The translations under genes were made by a program, and so were the position numbers. Below, one piece after another: positions 36,000 through 48,200 of a stretch of DNA of 64,000 bases; positions within the stretch are counted from its first letter, which is position 1; every line of letters begins with the position of its first letter. The notes below the pieces were generated by a model. That model made no database searches, was not told the DNA's origin, and worked only from the letters and a program-made list of their open reading frames with translations. This DNA comes from Protostelium mycophagum (taxonomy: Eukaryota > Evosea > Variosea > Protosteliida > Protosteliaceae). The stretch lies in NCBI GenBank assembly GCA_002081555.1, contig MZNV01002869.1:1-64000 (forward strand), given 5' to 3'.

Positions 36000-38284
36000 A
36001 TGACGCAACACAAGACATCTTTTGGCGCTTTTCCCTCTGAGAAGAGCACACACTTTTCAGTCTGGGCACCTGCCGCAGAATCCCTCCATGTCGTTCTGTA
36101 TGATAAAGATCAGAAGGAGACTTCAAGGCACTCTCTTTCAAAGGACGCAGACGGAATCTGGCAAGGTGATGTCCAAGAGGCCAACACTGGGTCTTTGTAC
36201 AAGTATTTGATCGGCGAGAACGGCCCTTTCCCCGATCCCGCCTCTCGATTCCAACCCCAAGGAGTCCACGGCCCTTCTGAGGTAATGTTCTTCTGTTGGG
36301 TTTTGTCTATTATATGTGATCACAATTACCAATCTGATCTTTAAAAAGGTTATAGACGCAAGCACCTTCAAATGGACCGATCAATCATGGAAGGGAATCG
36401 ATTCTCTCGACAAGCTCACTATCTATGAGCTTCACGTGGGTACCTTCACCAAAGAGGGAACATACAAGGCCTTGGAGGAAAAATTACCATACTTGAAGGA
36501 GCTCGGTATCAACACTTTGGAAATCCTCCCCCTCGCTGACTTCCCTGGCCGCTGGAACTGGGGTTATGATGGTGTACGTTTTTCCCGCCAAAATTCCAAA
36601 ATTAATTTTACGACAGGTGGCCCTCTACGCCCCCAGCCGCGCTTATGGACACCCAGACGAGCTGAGAAGTTTAATTAACGCCGCTCACAACCAGGGTCTT
36701 TCTGTTTTGATCGATCTCGTCTACAACCACTTGGGCCCAGACGGAAACTACTTATCTTGCTACAACCCCAGATACTTTACCAAAAAATACGACACCCCCT
36801 GGGGTGCCGCACTCAACTACGACCCCTCCGTAAAAGTACACAAGCAAGAGGGCGAGGAAGACGTACGTAATTTGAAATTCCACCGAAATCTCCAGAAAAA
36901 CTGAAGGTGCACAGACCAAGGATGTCTCCAGAGAAGAATCCGCAAAGGACGCACACGACGCGCCCCAAGTCCGTAAATATGTTGTTGAAAACGGCCTCTA
37001 CTACATGAGAGACTTCCACTTTGACGGAGCCAGACTTGACGCAACACACGCCATCATCGACTACAGCACCCCCCACGTTCTTCAAGAGCTCGTCAAGACA
37101 TGCAAAGAAGGTGTCGACAAATCCATCTACTTCTTCGCAGAAGACGATAGAAACGAGGCCGAATTGATCTCTAAGCCCAACGGTTTGGATGCTCTTTGGG
37201 CTGATGACTTCCACCACCAAGTCCGTGTACATACCAATGGTGATAACGAGTCTTACTTTGCCAACTTCACTGGATCTATCGAGGACTTGGCCACAACTCT
37301 GAAGAAGGGGTGGTTTTACACCGGTCAAGTCGCACCTGCCTCAGGCGAGAAGCGTGGTACTGACCCCTCTGGACTCGACAGACACAGCCACAGCTGTGTG
37401 AGTAGAAGTTTCGAATAATTTTCAAGATGAAAAAGCTGATTTTTTTAGTACTGCATACAGAACCACGACCAAATCGGTAACCGCGCTCTCGGAGAGAGAC
37501 TTCACCACCAGATCAAGTTGGACGAGTACAAGGTCGCTTCTTCCCTCTTATTATTGGCACCCGCCGTCCCAATGCTTTTCCAAGGACAAGAGTGGGCCAC
37601 ATCCTCCCCCTTCCAGTTCTTCACGGACCACAACGCCGAGCTCGGCAAATTGGTCACTGAGGGTAGACGTAAGGAATTCGGAAAGTTCAAGGCCTTTTCT
37701 GACCCCAGCGTAAGTGACGTCATCACTTTTAAAATCTTAAGAAAAAATTAACACGACAAAGGTTCGCGAGAAGATCCCTGACCCCCAGGCCGAGAGCACA
37801 TTCCAAAACTCCAAGGTCAACTGGGAGGAGATCAGCAAGGGCGATCACGCCGCCGTTTTGTCCCTACACAAGGACCTTTTGAAACTCCGCACAGCTGAGC
37901 CCGCACTTCACAACGCCAAGAGACCTGATCTCGAGGTAAGAGTTATCAAATCGTTGTAGAATGGGTCATCTGAGGATGTCTAGGTCTACGCTGTGAGCGA
38001 CAAGGTGCTGGCCTTTACCAGAAAGAACGGTGGTTCTACTTTCGTCTGCGTCTTCCAATTCAAGGTATTTCCCGCCATTTTTGAAATTCAAATTCTAAAT
38101 ATGTCAGGCTGGCGAGTCAAAGGTAGATTTGACCAAGTTTGGAGGAGCTTCAAAGTTCGAAGTCGTATTCAACTCCCAAGACAAGAAATACGCCACTTCT
38201 GACAACACCACCGAGGCCGCTTCTCTGGAGGGAACCACCCTTACCTTCAGAGGTGCCAGCGCCGTTGTACTCCGCGCACAATAA
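36000..38284 (+). CDS. treZ: Malto-oligosyltrehalose trehalohydrolase (TreZ, GH13)
   Basis: Glycoside hydrolase that releases trehalose from maltooligosyl-trehalose, the second step of the bacterial TreY-TreZ route from glycogen or starch. The start at 36000 reads [20 protein letters not shown], leading to the N-terminal CBM48-like domain ([17 protein letters not shown]). The GH13 barrel has [69 protein letters not shown] with the nucleophile Asp, [13 protein letters not shown] with the acid/base Glu, and [14 protein letters not shown] with the transition-state Asp. A C-terminal beta domain ends [10 protein letters not shown] at the stop 38282-38284. About seven short introns show it is a nuclear gene. 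This length and domain order match bacterial TreZ, and a treY partner is not in the window. Bacterial origin is inferred. Confidence 0.9.
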
Positions 38285-38339
38285 ACGTAATTTTTGAATA
38301 TTCCTTTAAACATTTTTCAAACGCTGAGGAAAAATGAAT

Positions 38340-41300
38340 TTATTCTCTGCTGCGCAGCTCCATGCTTGCGCTGCTCATGCCTTTGGTTGATATCGCGACG
38401 TTTGTACCAGACATTCCGCTCCTCGTCGAGTTGGAGAGTGATTGGATGAGCCAAGACAGCCGGTTCGAAAGACATATGTACACCGCGACGGGAGTGATCT
38501 CTGTGAAGAACATCCCAAAGAAGGTGAAATACGGTACCGGATTGTTGCTAAACACCGCGATGAGAATGATGTAAGGAGCATGCAGAATGAAGCAGATGGA
38601 GAAGCAGATCGTCATCAACAGCATTCTCTTCTTGGACCTGCCACTCTTGGAGAAAGTCATCCCTTCATACATCAGTTTGGTGATCAAGTTGGACCTTCAT
38701 TCACTCACCCTTCATGACTTTGTAACCTGAGAAGAGGAGAAGAAATCCAAATACGGCGGAAACAAATGACACGGTGATGGCGTAGACCAAAGACAGGACC
38801 TTGTGAAGGTCAATCTTCACAACAAGAGGACCAGACGTACCTTCGACTTGTACTGCGCATCCTCTATAGAGGGGACGATCCTCCCACCACAAGACGGGGA
38901 CGGGATCTTCACGAGAGTTGCGTACAGAATAACGAGGGCAATAAACAGCGCGTACAACAAGGTGTTGATTATGATGACTGCTCTGATACCAATCTTGAGT
39001 ACTTGTGCCATGTTCTGTCCCATCGTGGCCAACCTTTCTCCTTTCAGTTTGTTTTTGGAGTCGAAATGATGTTACCAGAAGGACAGAATGAGTGAGAATG
39101 CAGTGAATAAAATGAATGTGGGTAATGATGATAATAAATAATCAGCCGTAGAGCCAGATATGTTGTGAGGTATGACGAAGAAGTAAGCAGATCGGACTAT
39201 TAGTTTCAGAAATGGCATCTTGGGACGTACTCACTCGCTGAAAAGATAAAAAGAGTCAACAAGACCCAATCGGTGACCAGCCATTTTTCTTTTCTCTTCT
39301 TGATGACAGCGATAATTGCCGCAGTTATACATGTTAGTAATACGGTGGCTAAGAAGACAAAAAGTGCTCCTAAAAGGTAGGATAATCTGGTCAATTCAGA
39401 TGACGAGACACGAATGAATGACAGACTGACATGTAAGATGTGAGGTAGTCTTTGTCGAAGGTGATGTCTTGCCATGTAGATAACCTCGTGATTGGAAAGA
39501 CACCAGCACGCATGACACTGTCTGACACGTTTCCACACAGGCTCTGGTAACTGATTCCTTCTGCATCTACAACACTCAATTTTTGTTCGGAGCTTCAGAA
39601 TTCACCTGTGTATGACTGAGGGGCGGAAAGATTCAATCCCAATGGGACCAACTTAGAGTCGACCACTTGGGCGAAATCCCAAACAGGGTATTTATACGTT
39701 CCGAGACCTCTGAGAGTGATGCACAACGTGGCAACTCCAGCTATCGTTGTAGTGGGAACGATCTGCAGTCCATCTCCTTGCAAACTGTCATCTGTCAGTT
39801 GAGACTGACACATGTCAAAAGACTTACACCCCGACGATGATGCCATTAGGGTTGTAGATGGAGAATTCTTGAGCCTTGGAAAACGTCAAAAAATTACTGG
39901 ACAATCCAACAGTCCTCGTCCCTCTGTACTCCAAACTAGACATCTGCGATAGTTAACGCACAAATTCGCGTCTTCTTACCGCAACTCACCGAATAAAAAG
40001 TGACTTCAGAGCATCCTTGCTGTACTGAGTTGGGGTAGAATTGGATGTCAGAATTCCCAGGGATGTACAAAATGGCAGATGCTCCGGTACAGATCTGATT
40101 CACCCCGACAAGTGGATAGTTGTTACCAAAGCAACTACTTCCTCTTGTTGAACCACAAGAACAAGCCGTCGATGTCAGATATCTGTCCGTCAGAGTCCTC
40201 TGACATAATGGTATCGTCAATGCCTCCAGCGCAGCCTTCGAGTTTTCAGTCAAATCTACGAAACCAAACCCACCTGTGCTTCTCCAAAAGAGAAATACAA
40301 GTTCTGTAGTGCCAAAAAATCTACCGTCTTATTCCAAGAATAAGTCGAGACATTTCGAGGGGTGACCCACTGGGCGGACCTGACAGTACCGTTGATATAT
40401 CTTCCTGGTGTCCAAGTGTAAAGGCTCTTCCACACCCCGGTACCATTGCAATCTTGCTGTTTTCGGAAGGAAAAGTCATAGGTGGGAAGTTCTCCGAAGG
40501 GTGTCGCCATCTGCCAAAATAAATTCAACGAGAACAAAAATCGTGCACCAAACATATATGGACGAGATTATATATCGCAAGGAACCAAGAGATCTTCTAT
40601 ACCTGATAACAAGCCATCTGTTGTAAACAGGTGTTCATGTCGTTGATCGGCACCCGCCATGTTCCGTTGTTCGCTTCACATGCAGCAGGTGTTGTCTGAG
40701 GTGATCAGTCGACTCGTCATAGATTCAAACTGACAAATGTGGTGTCAAGACAAGCCTGGGGTATGTCTATCTGCGTTGAAAGCTGGCAGAATGGAAGAGG
40801 GAAGAATGGACCTTGGATGCTGTTGAGTCCTAAAACCTGCCTGGGAACTTGACATGCTCCGTTTGACATCCCCTCGGTCAGGAAATCGTTAAAACTACAA
40901 TATCCCGCTGTCTGCATTTTTCAGAATTTTTTCTTCTGAATACGAATATCTGGCTCACTTGACATGATGTGGCGTTGTCTGACGAACTGTCTGCTGTACA
41001 TCCGCTTAGATCCAGACATTCTGACTCTGTCAAGTTGTAGAAGACATTATTTGTTGTTGGCCCCGGGACAACGCATACAACCACGCTCGCACAGGTCGTA
41101 GCGTTCTCTGCGTACAATGAGCACGGTAGTTAACGAGCGATCGCGTCAACTCACGTCCGGGTATCGGTGTGAAGGTGATTCCGTCTTCGCTCCAGCCACA
41201 GAAAGGCTGGGGGGTCTCGTCACAACGCGAAGTACAATTACTTGGATTTGAGCATACAGTTCCATCATTGCATTTCTGTGGGGCCAAACAACTCGACTAC

Positions 41301-44300
41301 AAAGGTTCAGAATTCTATTCTCGTCTCGTTGTAGTACAGACTACAACTCACCTGTGTGTAATGGACGGGTTGTTCCCAGAACCACAATGGAGAAGTCTCC
41401 CAGTCAGTACATACGTTTCGCTCAAACTCGCAAGCCTTGTCCTCACACAATGGAAAATAGCAGTTATCCGCTGCCGATCCTTTGAATTGATACCTCTTCT
41501 CTGGGGTTGTCATCCCGCTGTGCGATGTTAGCAGAGGAGAAGCACTAATAAATACCTATAGGATTTGTCGTAACAGCCGTTGGTGGTCACTTTAGAAGTG
41601 ATCAAGTTTGCTAGATCTTGGTCCGTGGCTGTTCTGGCGGCGCCCAAAATCGCTATCGCTTGGTATCTAAAATATGTGGACAAGCTCTCGACCAGGCAGC
41701 TCACAAATCCTTGTTGCTGTGGAATGTCGACATTTGGCAGAAAATGATCCAAGTCTTCTTACCAACTCAGATCTATCCACAATACAAATCTTTCGATTCA
41801 TATCACAGTTCGAAGTGGTCCAATTTCCACAGTCTGAATCCACCTGGCATTGGAGTACTTCGCCGTAGTATTGGTCTTTGCAACCTCTGTATTGACTGTA
41901 TAATGTGGTGGAGATGTCGCTCGTTGTAGTGGACTGGCAAGAGTCCTGTGAATTTGCAAAGATATAGTCTTGGAGAAGTGCCCCGATACAACTGGGCTCC
42001 GCACATTGCCTTTTTCTCTCAGCTTTGATTATAAAACAATAAAGCCTCACGCGGTGGCGCTGTCGTCGATCTGGAGAATGTTCTCCGTAACCATGACTTC
42101 TCGGGGTCTGCAGACCCCATACCATGTTCCTTGAACATAACAACAGGGATCCTGGGAATAGGCATCTTCTTCGGGAAGTCTGACACAGGCGGTGCTGTTA
42201 CGTAATGTCTTTGTCTGCGAAGAGTATACCATCGTGTTTAACAGTTCTACACATGCAAAATAACTAATAGATTCAATTTCATATTATTTTTAGGCATAAA
42301 AATCTTTGCCGCAGAGCAACAAAAAATATTTTATTTGAAGACTGACCTGTCTGCGTATTGTTGTACACTCGAGGTGAACTCTATATTTGATACCATGCTC
42401 GTGCTTATATTTGAGGTATTGATTTCGTACAGATCCGAAATCTATTTTTGTCATCACGATGTCTCATTGTAGATGGTCGAATAATAAAATACTGACCGAT
42501 TCTGCGATTGAATCGTATTCATTATAATTGCAAATGAGAATATGTCCGGTTCCAGTGGAATAACTCGTGTGAAGAGATTTGTTGGATGCACTAACGACAG
42601 TGACCCCCATGAATATCCTTCACACGTCAGTTAACGTGACGCATCGCGTCTATTAACGTACTGCATATTGGCCAAATCAGTGTTGTTCACGTTAACGAGT
42701 GTCTGTCCTTGGGAAGTGTAGTTGAGTAGTACTACAAATTTGAATAGGCCAGGCTGTGGTGCTGATGGAGTGAAGTCTTTATATGTGGAATAAAAAGTTT
42801 TAAAATAATTTGGGGCGGGATAAAACGGGATGGAATCGTTCGATGGAAACAGATACCACGTCTACAACTGTCAAAACCTGTCATCTTGACATTTTCAACT
42901 CTACCTGATCACTGTCGTACCACGAACTACAATTATTCAGAAATTTCATGGGAATTTCGCACTCACTTGCTCTGTAGAAGAGACCCGGAGGACAGGAACA
43001 AAGTATAAGAAGATAAAAGCTCTAATGGAGCATCATAGTATGTCATGGATGTCAAGGGCATGGAGAAGAGGGAAGAATCCGTGTGGAGTGATGTCACGAC
43101 GAACTGACAGATTGAACCGGTGGAGGGACTGCGGAATGGATCTATGGTGACGTAAAGATAGGCCGTCTGGCCGTCTGGCGCGCAGTACTGGATCGTACCT
43201 GATTCTCCATGAGTTTTCGATGACTTTTCCCGCAGATTTCTTCTCATGATTCCACAACTAATTATATTTGTTCAAATAGAATAAAAATATACCGAAATCG
43301 TCGCCGGTAAGATAAGATGCATAAGTGGAGTTGGGATAATAAACCCAAGGGTCAGAAAAACTCATGTATAGATCCGCGTCACTGTCAGCACTGTCCATAT
43401 GAATGGACACCGAGATCTACGCGAAATTTCATTGAGATATCATCGGAATAGGACGTACCGTCTGACACCCCGTGAATGCAAATTTCGTGTAGAAATAATC
43501 TAAAGAGGTGAAGTTTTTTTTCAAGGCTACACCATTCTGCATGCAGGTGTTGTGACCATCTGTAACACAACTCGGTTGTGCGGACATCTACAACGAGTCA
43601 AAAAATCACGTTAGATTTTGGGTATGGTATTTATAAAACGAATTAATCGTCATTATTCAACACTGCATTTTATATTGGTGTAAAAGTCTTTAAACGGATT
43701 CATCGGTTTAATGTGGATGAAAATGATCACCTGAGTGGGCGTCAGAGGAAGTGGCAGTGTGGCGATCCTGGCGGTGATTCGAAGTGATGCAGTTCCTTTA
43801 TAACTATTTACGGTGATGAAATAAGTTCCATTATTATATGCCACATGATTCGGACAGATAATCAGTTGTTGCGCGGCGATGGCAGTGGAATACCACTGTG
43901 AATTTTAATAATTTTTTTGGCGGGAAGGCCTTACTGCACCAGAGGTCTTTTCTTGTTTCCCAACATCTGCGTATAGAGCCACGCTGCCGTAGAACATCTC
44001 GGACTGTACCTGCAGGGCAGTTCCATACGTATTGAGATTGATCATTAGGACTTGTGTCTCTCCCTCTGGCAATGTCAGAACGGTTGGAATGCCACTAGAA
44101 AGCGTGATGTAATTTGAAGTTTGTGCACATAGAGATTGATCGCACTGTTTTACATCAGTCAGGCTCATTCAATCACAAAAGATCTCACAAAAGAGCAAGA
44201 GCTACAGGAGTTGGGGCCGGTAGATGTTGTATAATCACAGGTACAATTCACAGATTTTGGGGCAGTTGGTATGAAAGCAGGACAAGCCGCTGATCTTAGT

Positions 44301-44541
44301 ACAAACAGCGGCTCAGGATATTGCACCTAAAATCTCTGAGTCCACGATCGTATTGATAACTCGGTTAGATCTTCATTTGCATATGCAAGGTGGTCTGTCC
44401 TTTTACCTCAAATGTGGCAAAGCTATACTGTTGCAGCTGATAATCCACCGATTTGATCCTGTAATTGACAGAAGAGGGAGCCAGGACGTCAGCACTACAG
44501 ATACCAAATACCAACAACAGAAGGACAAACTGCCCCCTCAT
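38340..44541 (-). CDS. Large Cys-rich ectodomain protein with seven C-terminal membrane helices
   Basis: Putative surface receptor or adhesion protein of about 1,600-1,700 residues. The start at 44541 gives a signal peptide (MRGQFVLLLLVFGICSADVL). The ectodomain contains segments like the bacterial pre-peptidase C-terminal (PPC) fold: GTYFITVNSYKGTASLRITA and SADSDADLYMSFSDPW. Cys-rich stretches follow (CQVDSDCGNWTTSNCDMN, CSNPSNCTSRCDETPQPFCG) with many N-glycosylation sequons. The C-terminal part has seven hydrophobic helices, for example YLLGALFVFLATVLLTCITA, VIIINTLLYALFIALVILYA, LVYAITVSFVSAVFGFLLLF and LLMTICFSICFIL. The tail is Ser/Arg-rich and ends SMELRSRE. Helix 6 and the overall layout recall THH1/TOM1-type seven-helix domains, a weak resemblance. 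It has about twenty introns, several holding palindromes. Ligand and coupling are unknown. Confidence 0.72.
41128..41151. repeat. Palindrome centred on GCGATCGC in a receptor-gene intron
   Basis: AGTTAACGAGCGATCGCGTCAACT pairs with itself around a perfect GCGATCGC core, with imperfect outer arms AGTT.ACG and CGT.AACT (listed positions only; the string is 24 nt and is split here by its core). A related degenerate inverted repeat built on GTTAACGTGACGC lies at about 42629-42658 in another intron of the same gene. Confidence 0.6.
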
Positions 44542-45256
44542 TGTCACGTGTGTGTTGTCTTTTGGTTGCACAAAAAATCGTCCCGCAGACACTGACATTT
44601 GGGCTGGTCGGACTTAGAAAACTCGTTGCCAACTTCTACTTTTTGACATTCGCATCCGTGGGGGCTCATTTTTCTGTCTGCATCAACTTCAGGTGTAGAG
44701 AAAGATCTTATCATTAATACTGGCGGACATATAGATTGTTTCAGAGACCCTCTGCATTTCCCCCCAAAACTCGTCAAAGACAACTTCTCGGTTGTATTTG
44801 ATTCTTAGGGGGAGGAGTCTCGCTCATTTTCGGGCGGAAATTTGTTCCATGAAAATTTTCCCCTGAGAAATCCCAGTGTACATTGGGAATTTTCTGGTAA
44901 AAAGAAGAGGAGGCTCTGAACGAAAGTCTGGATCAGCCCGTTTTCCCACCTTTTCGTGGAGTTCCTCTTTCAAAAAACATTGGAGAGAGTTTCTCGAATA
45001 CGGAGATGAAAGATTACAATGTCATACGTCACCATCATCAACAGTTATTTTCAATCCTTTTTATGGATCTGAGAATGGAAGAAGTCTGTGGGCAATTCCG
45101 TGTTTTTTTGGGACCCCAACGGATTTCAGAGTCTTCCCGCGCAAAAGAATTTTGTCTTCTTCGAATTCAATTTTTCGGGAGGCGGGAGAATTGTTGTTTG
45201 CATTCTACAACGCGATCTTCCATCGTCTGATCACTTTCCATTTTAGCAGAGGAGGC
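44542..45256. other. Divergent intergenic/promoter region
   Basis: About 715 bp between the receptor gene and the importin gene; both promoters should be here. The importin reading frame stays open upstream of its ATG to about 44876, but that stretch has no importin-like sequence. No TATA box is obvious. Confidence 0.45.
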
Positions 45257-48200
45257 ATGAGCTCACCAGATTCCTTCAATCCCTCTCATCTGCCTACTTT
45301 GCTGGATGTCCTCTCAAGAACATTATCACCTGATGCAAATCATAGAAAGCCAGCAGAGTCACAATTACTCACATGGGAAACAGTTCCAGGATATGCTTCT
45401 TTGCTATTGGTGAGTTGTACTCTTAACTTTAAAAATGATCATGATATTGTCGCATAACTCCAGTAGATGATCGCAGCGACCCCAACAGTGGAGATGAACC
45501 TCAGGTTTAACGCTATTCTCATTTTGAAGAATACAATAAATCGACACTGGAAGAAGAGAGCCAGCGTGTGAGTGGCATTATGAAGAATAGATGAGAAGTT
45601 GACCAGATTCAGGACAACAAATATCAGTGATCAAGAGAAAGAATACTTGAGAAAGACTCTCTTGGAGTTTTATGATGAAAATCCTCAGGTGATCTCGGTG
45701 GAGTTGATGCAATGTTGTTCTGATTATTATGTGCAGATAGCCCTACAATTGGCGCTCATCATTGGAAATATTTCTCGCACAGATTACCCTCAATTCTGGT
45801 GCGTGATCATACATGTTACGTCTTCACCGCACTTCTCGTGTTGGCTGTTCTTTTTGTCCTTACTTATACATCAATTTCTGATCAGGATTTATTTCTCGTC
45901 CAATTGAAGCGTCTGTGCGCAGCAGAATTACATGAGATAATTGAAGACAGGCCCGGGCTCCCGTCACAGCTCCTGGGTATCATCCAACAAGGCGCTACAA
46001 ATGAAGTGAGAGTGTTGATCAACTCACCAGAAGAAGAGAAGAAGAGAAGGCAGGGATTACTGTCTTTGCACCACCTCATCAAAGAGTTGAGCACCAAGAA
46101 ACTTCCAAACGACAAGCGCGAATTTGCTGCGGTAAGATTTTTAAATCTTTCAAAGACTATTGGAATTCCTCGTCTTTATTTTAAATCTAAAAGACCGGGA
46201 ATGCGTCTCATCTACAATTATGTAGTTGCATACCCCAAGCACAAATATTTGAGACATAAAACTCCACGTTTATTAAGATTAAGAACGAGTGCCATTTACT
46301 AATTGCACGCAGCTGTCTCCACAAGTATTCGTTTATGTGGTGAAACTCTGGATCGCGTACTCAGATGCCCTCATCAGCGTTCTGCCTTCCTACAACAACA
46401 ACAATACTGAGGGTGTCCCCCCGCCTCAATCCATTGCGCCAGTTGTAGACACGGTGATCCGGTGCACAAAAATAATAAGTATATTGATCATACACGGTCT
46501 GGGCGATTACGGAAAAATCCCGGAGGCTTTAGAGTTTTTCCGCTTGGCACATGATCGTCTCAATTCATTGTGCAGGCATAGTGAGTATATTACTTCAGTT
46601 TTGTAAATCTATATGGAGTGACTATTGTACAGAACAAAATATGGCACATAACCCCCTCACGGAGGGAGTGAACCGAATAATATATCGTATCGCGAGACTC
46701 GTTGTAGTCTGTCAAGTGGAAAGACCAGAAGCTTTCTGCACCATGCTCGCCCCTTTCTTGGAATTATTTTCCGGGAATTTTTTCTACTGGACAGACAGAG
46801 ACCTGTCCCAGGTGATTTATTTTATTATTATTATTATTTTTAACACAATTGTAGATATCAGCAGTGGAAGAGATGTTTATCATACAGTGCATGTTATTCC
46901 TGAAGAATGCTGCAGAAGCGACAGCCTATCTACCAGTCAGTTTTCGATCTAAGTCATTCACCATAACAAATCTATTTTTGAATTTTACAAACTCTCTCTA
47001 CAACCTGCCAACCCCATACAGACGGACCCTCAAGAGGACGAATACGCCAATAATAACTCCGTACAAGAAGCCAGAAGATTGATCGTGTCATTCTACAACG
47101 TGCAGATGGTGAGAGGAGTGTGTGACAGGCTGATGACGAGGTTGTTCCCGATGACTTTAAAGAATCTGGAAGAGTGGGAAGCTTCACCAGAAGATTTTTT
47201 CAACGAACAAGAGATAGAGAGTTGGCAAGACAAGTTGAAGGTTAGATATTTATATTTATTGTCTTCAGACAAATGAATTCGGAGGAATGAAAAGTGAAGG
47301 ATAATGATTTTCAATTGAATAAAACAGCCTTGTGCAGAATGTCTATTCTTAGGACTGCTTGAGAGATTCAGAGAATGGCTTGCCCCCATCGTTGTAGATA
47401 TGGTCACCACTGTACTTAAGCAAAACGACGACCCACAGAACCTCGCAAAGGTGAAGATTTATTTCAAACTCTTTATTCCTCAAATCCATTGTCTTCGTTT
47501 GATGAGTGGTAGATATTGATGAGGGACGCTTGTTACTCAACTGTCGGACTATGTACTTACTTTCTGTACGACCACATCAACTTCCAGTCGTGGCTTCAGA
47601 ACGATTTGATGAGGGAGCTCGGCATACACGTGAAAGCGTATAATATTATCAGGGCAAGAATCGGTATGTATTTAAATCCCAAAAGCACGTTTAAGTTAAC
47701 CGGAGTGGGTGTCATCTACAATTCTGCTGTAAACAAACATTCGAGACCCGCGTTGACCGGAGGATTAATCGATATCTGAATATCTACAGCGTGGATATTG
47801 AAGAGGTGGGTGGGTAAGATACCGAAAGAGATGCGGGATGTAGTATATGCATGCCTCGTATCTATGCTTGATGAACAAGATATGGTCATAAGATTAACAG
47901 CCGCTTCTGCCCTGAAAGAATGTGAGTGATTATTCGTATTATTGTGAGTCCTGGTGTAAGGTCTCATTCATCTATTGATTGCAAGACTGTCTGTTTAAAT
48001 GAGGATTTAATTTTCGACTGTAATTCTACAACGATATAATGAAGACTGACGTTGTCATAGTGATCAACGATGTGGAATTCTATGTCGATCCATTTTTGGA
48101 ATATTTGGACCGTGCAGTCATCTTATTGTTCAAATTACTCAGCCAGGTGATTCACCGTTATATTACGTGACTTTCACGGTTATTACCGGTGCACGAAAAT

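Noticed and set aside
44876-45256. N-terminal extension of importin-11 in an open frame
   Set aside because: The extension is Arg/Phe/Ser-rich with no importin similarity; the ATG at 45257 starts exactly where the family homology begins.
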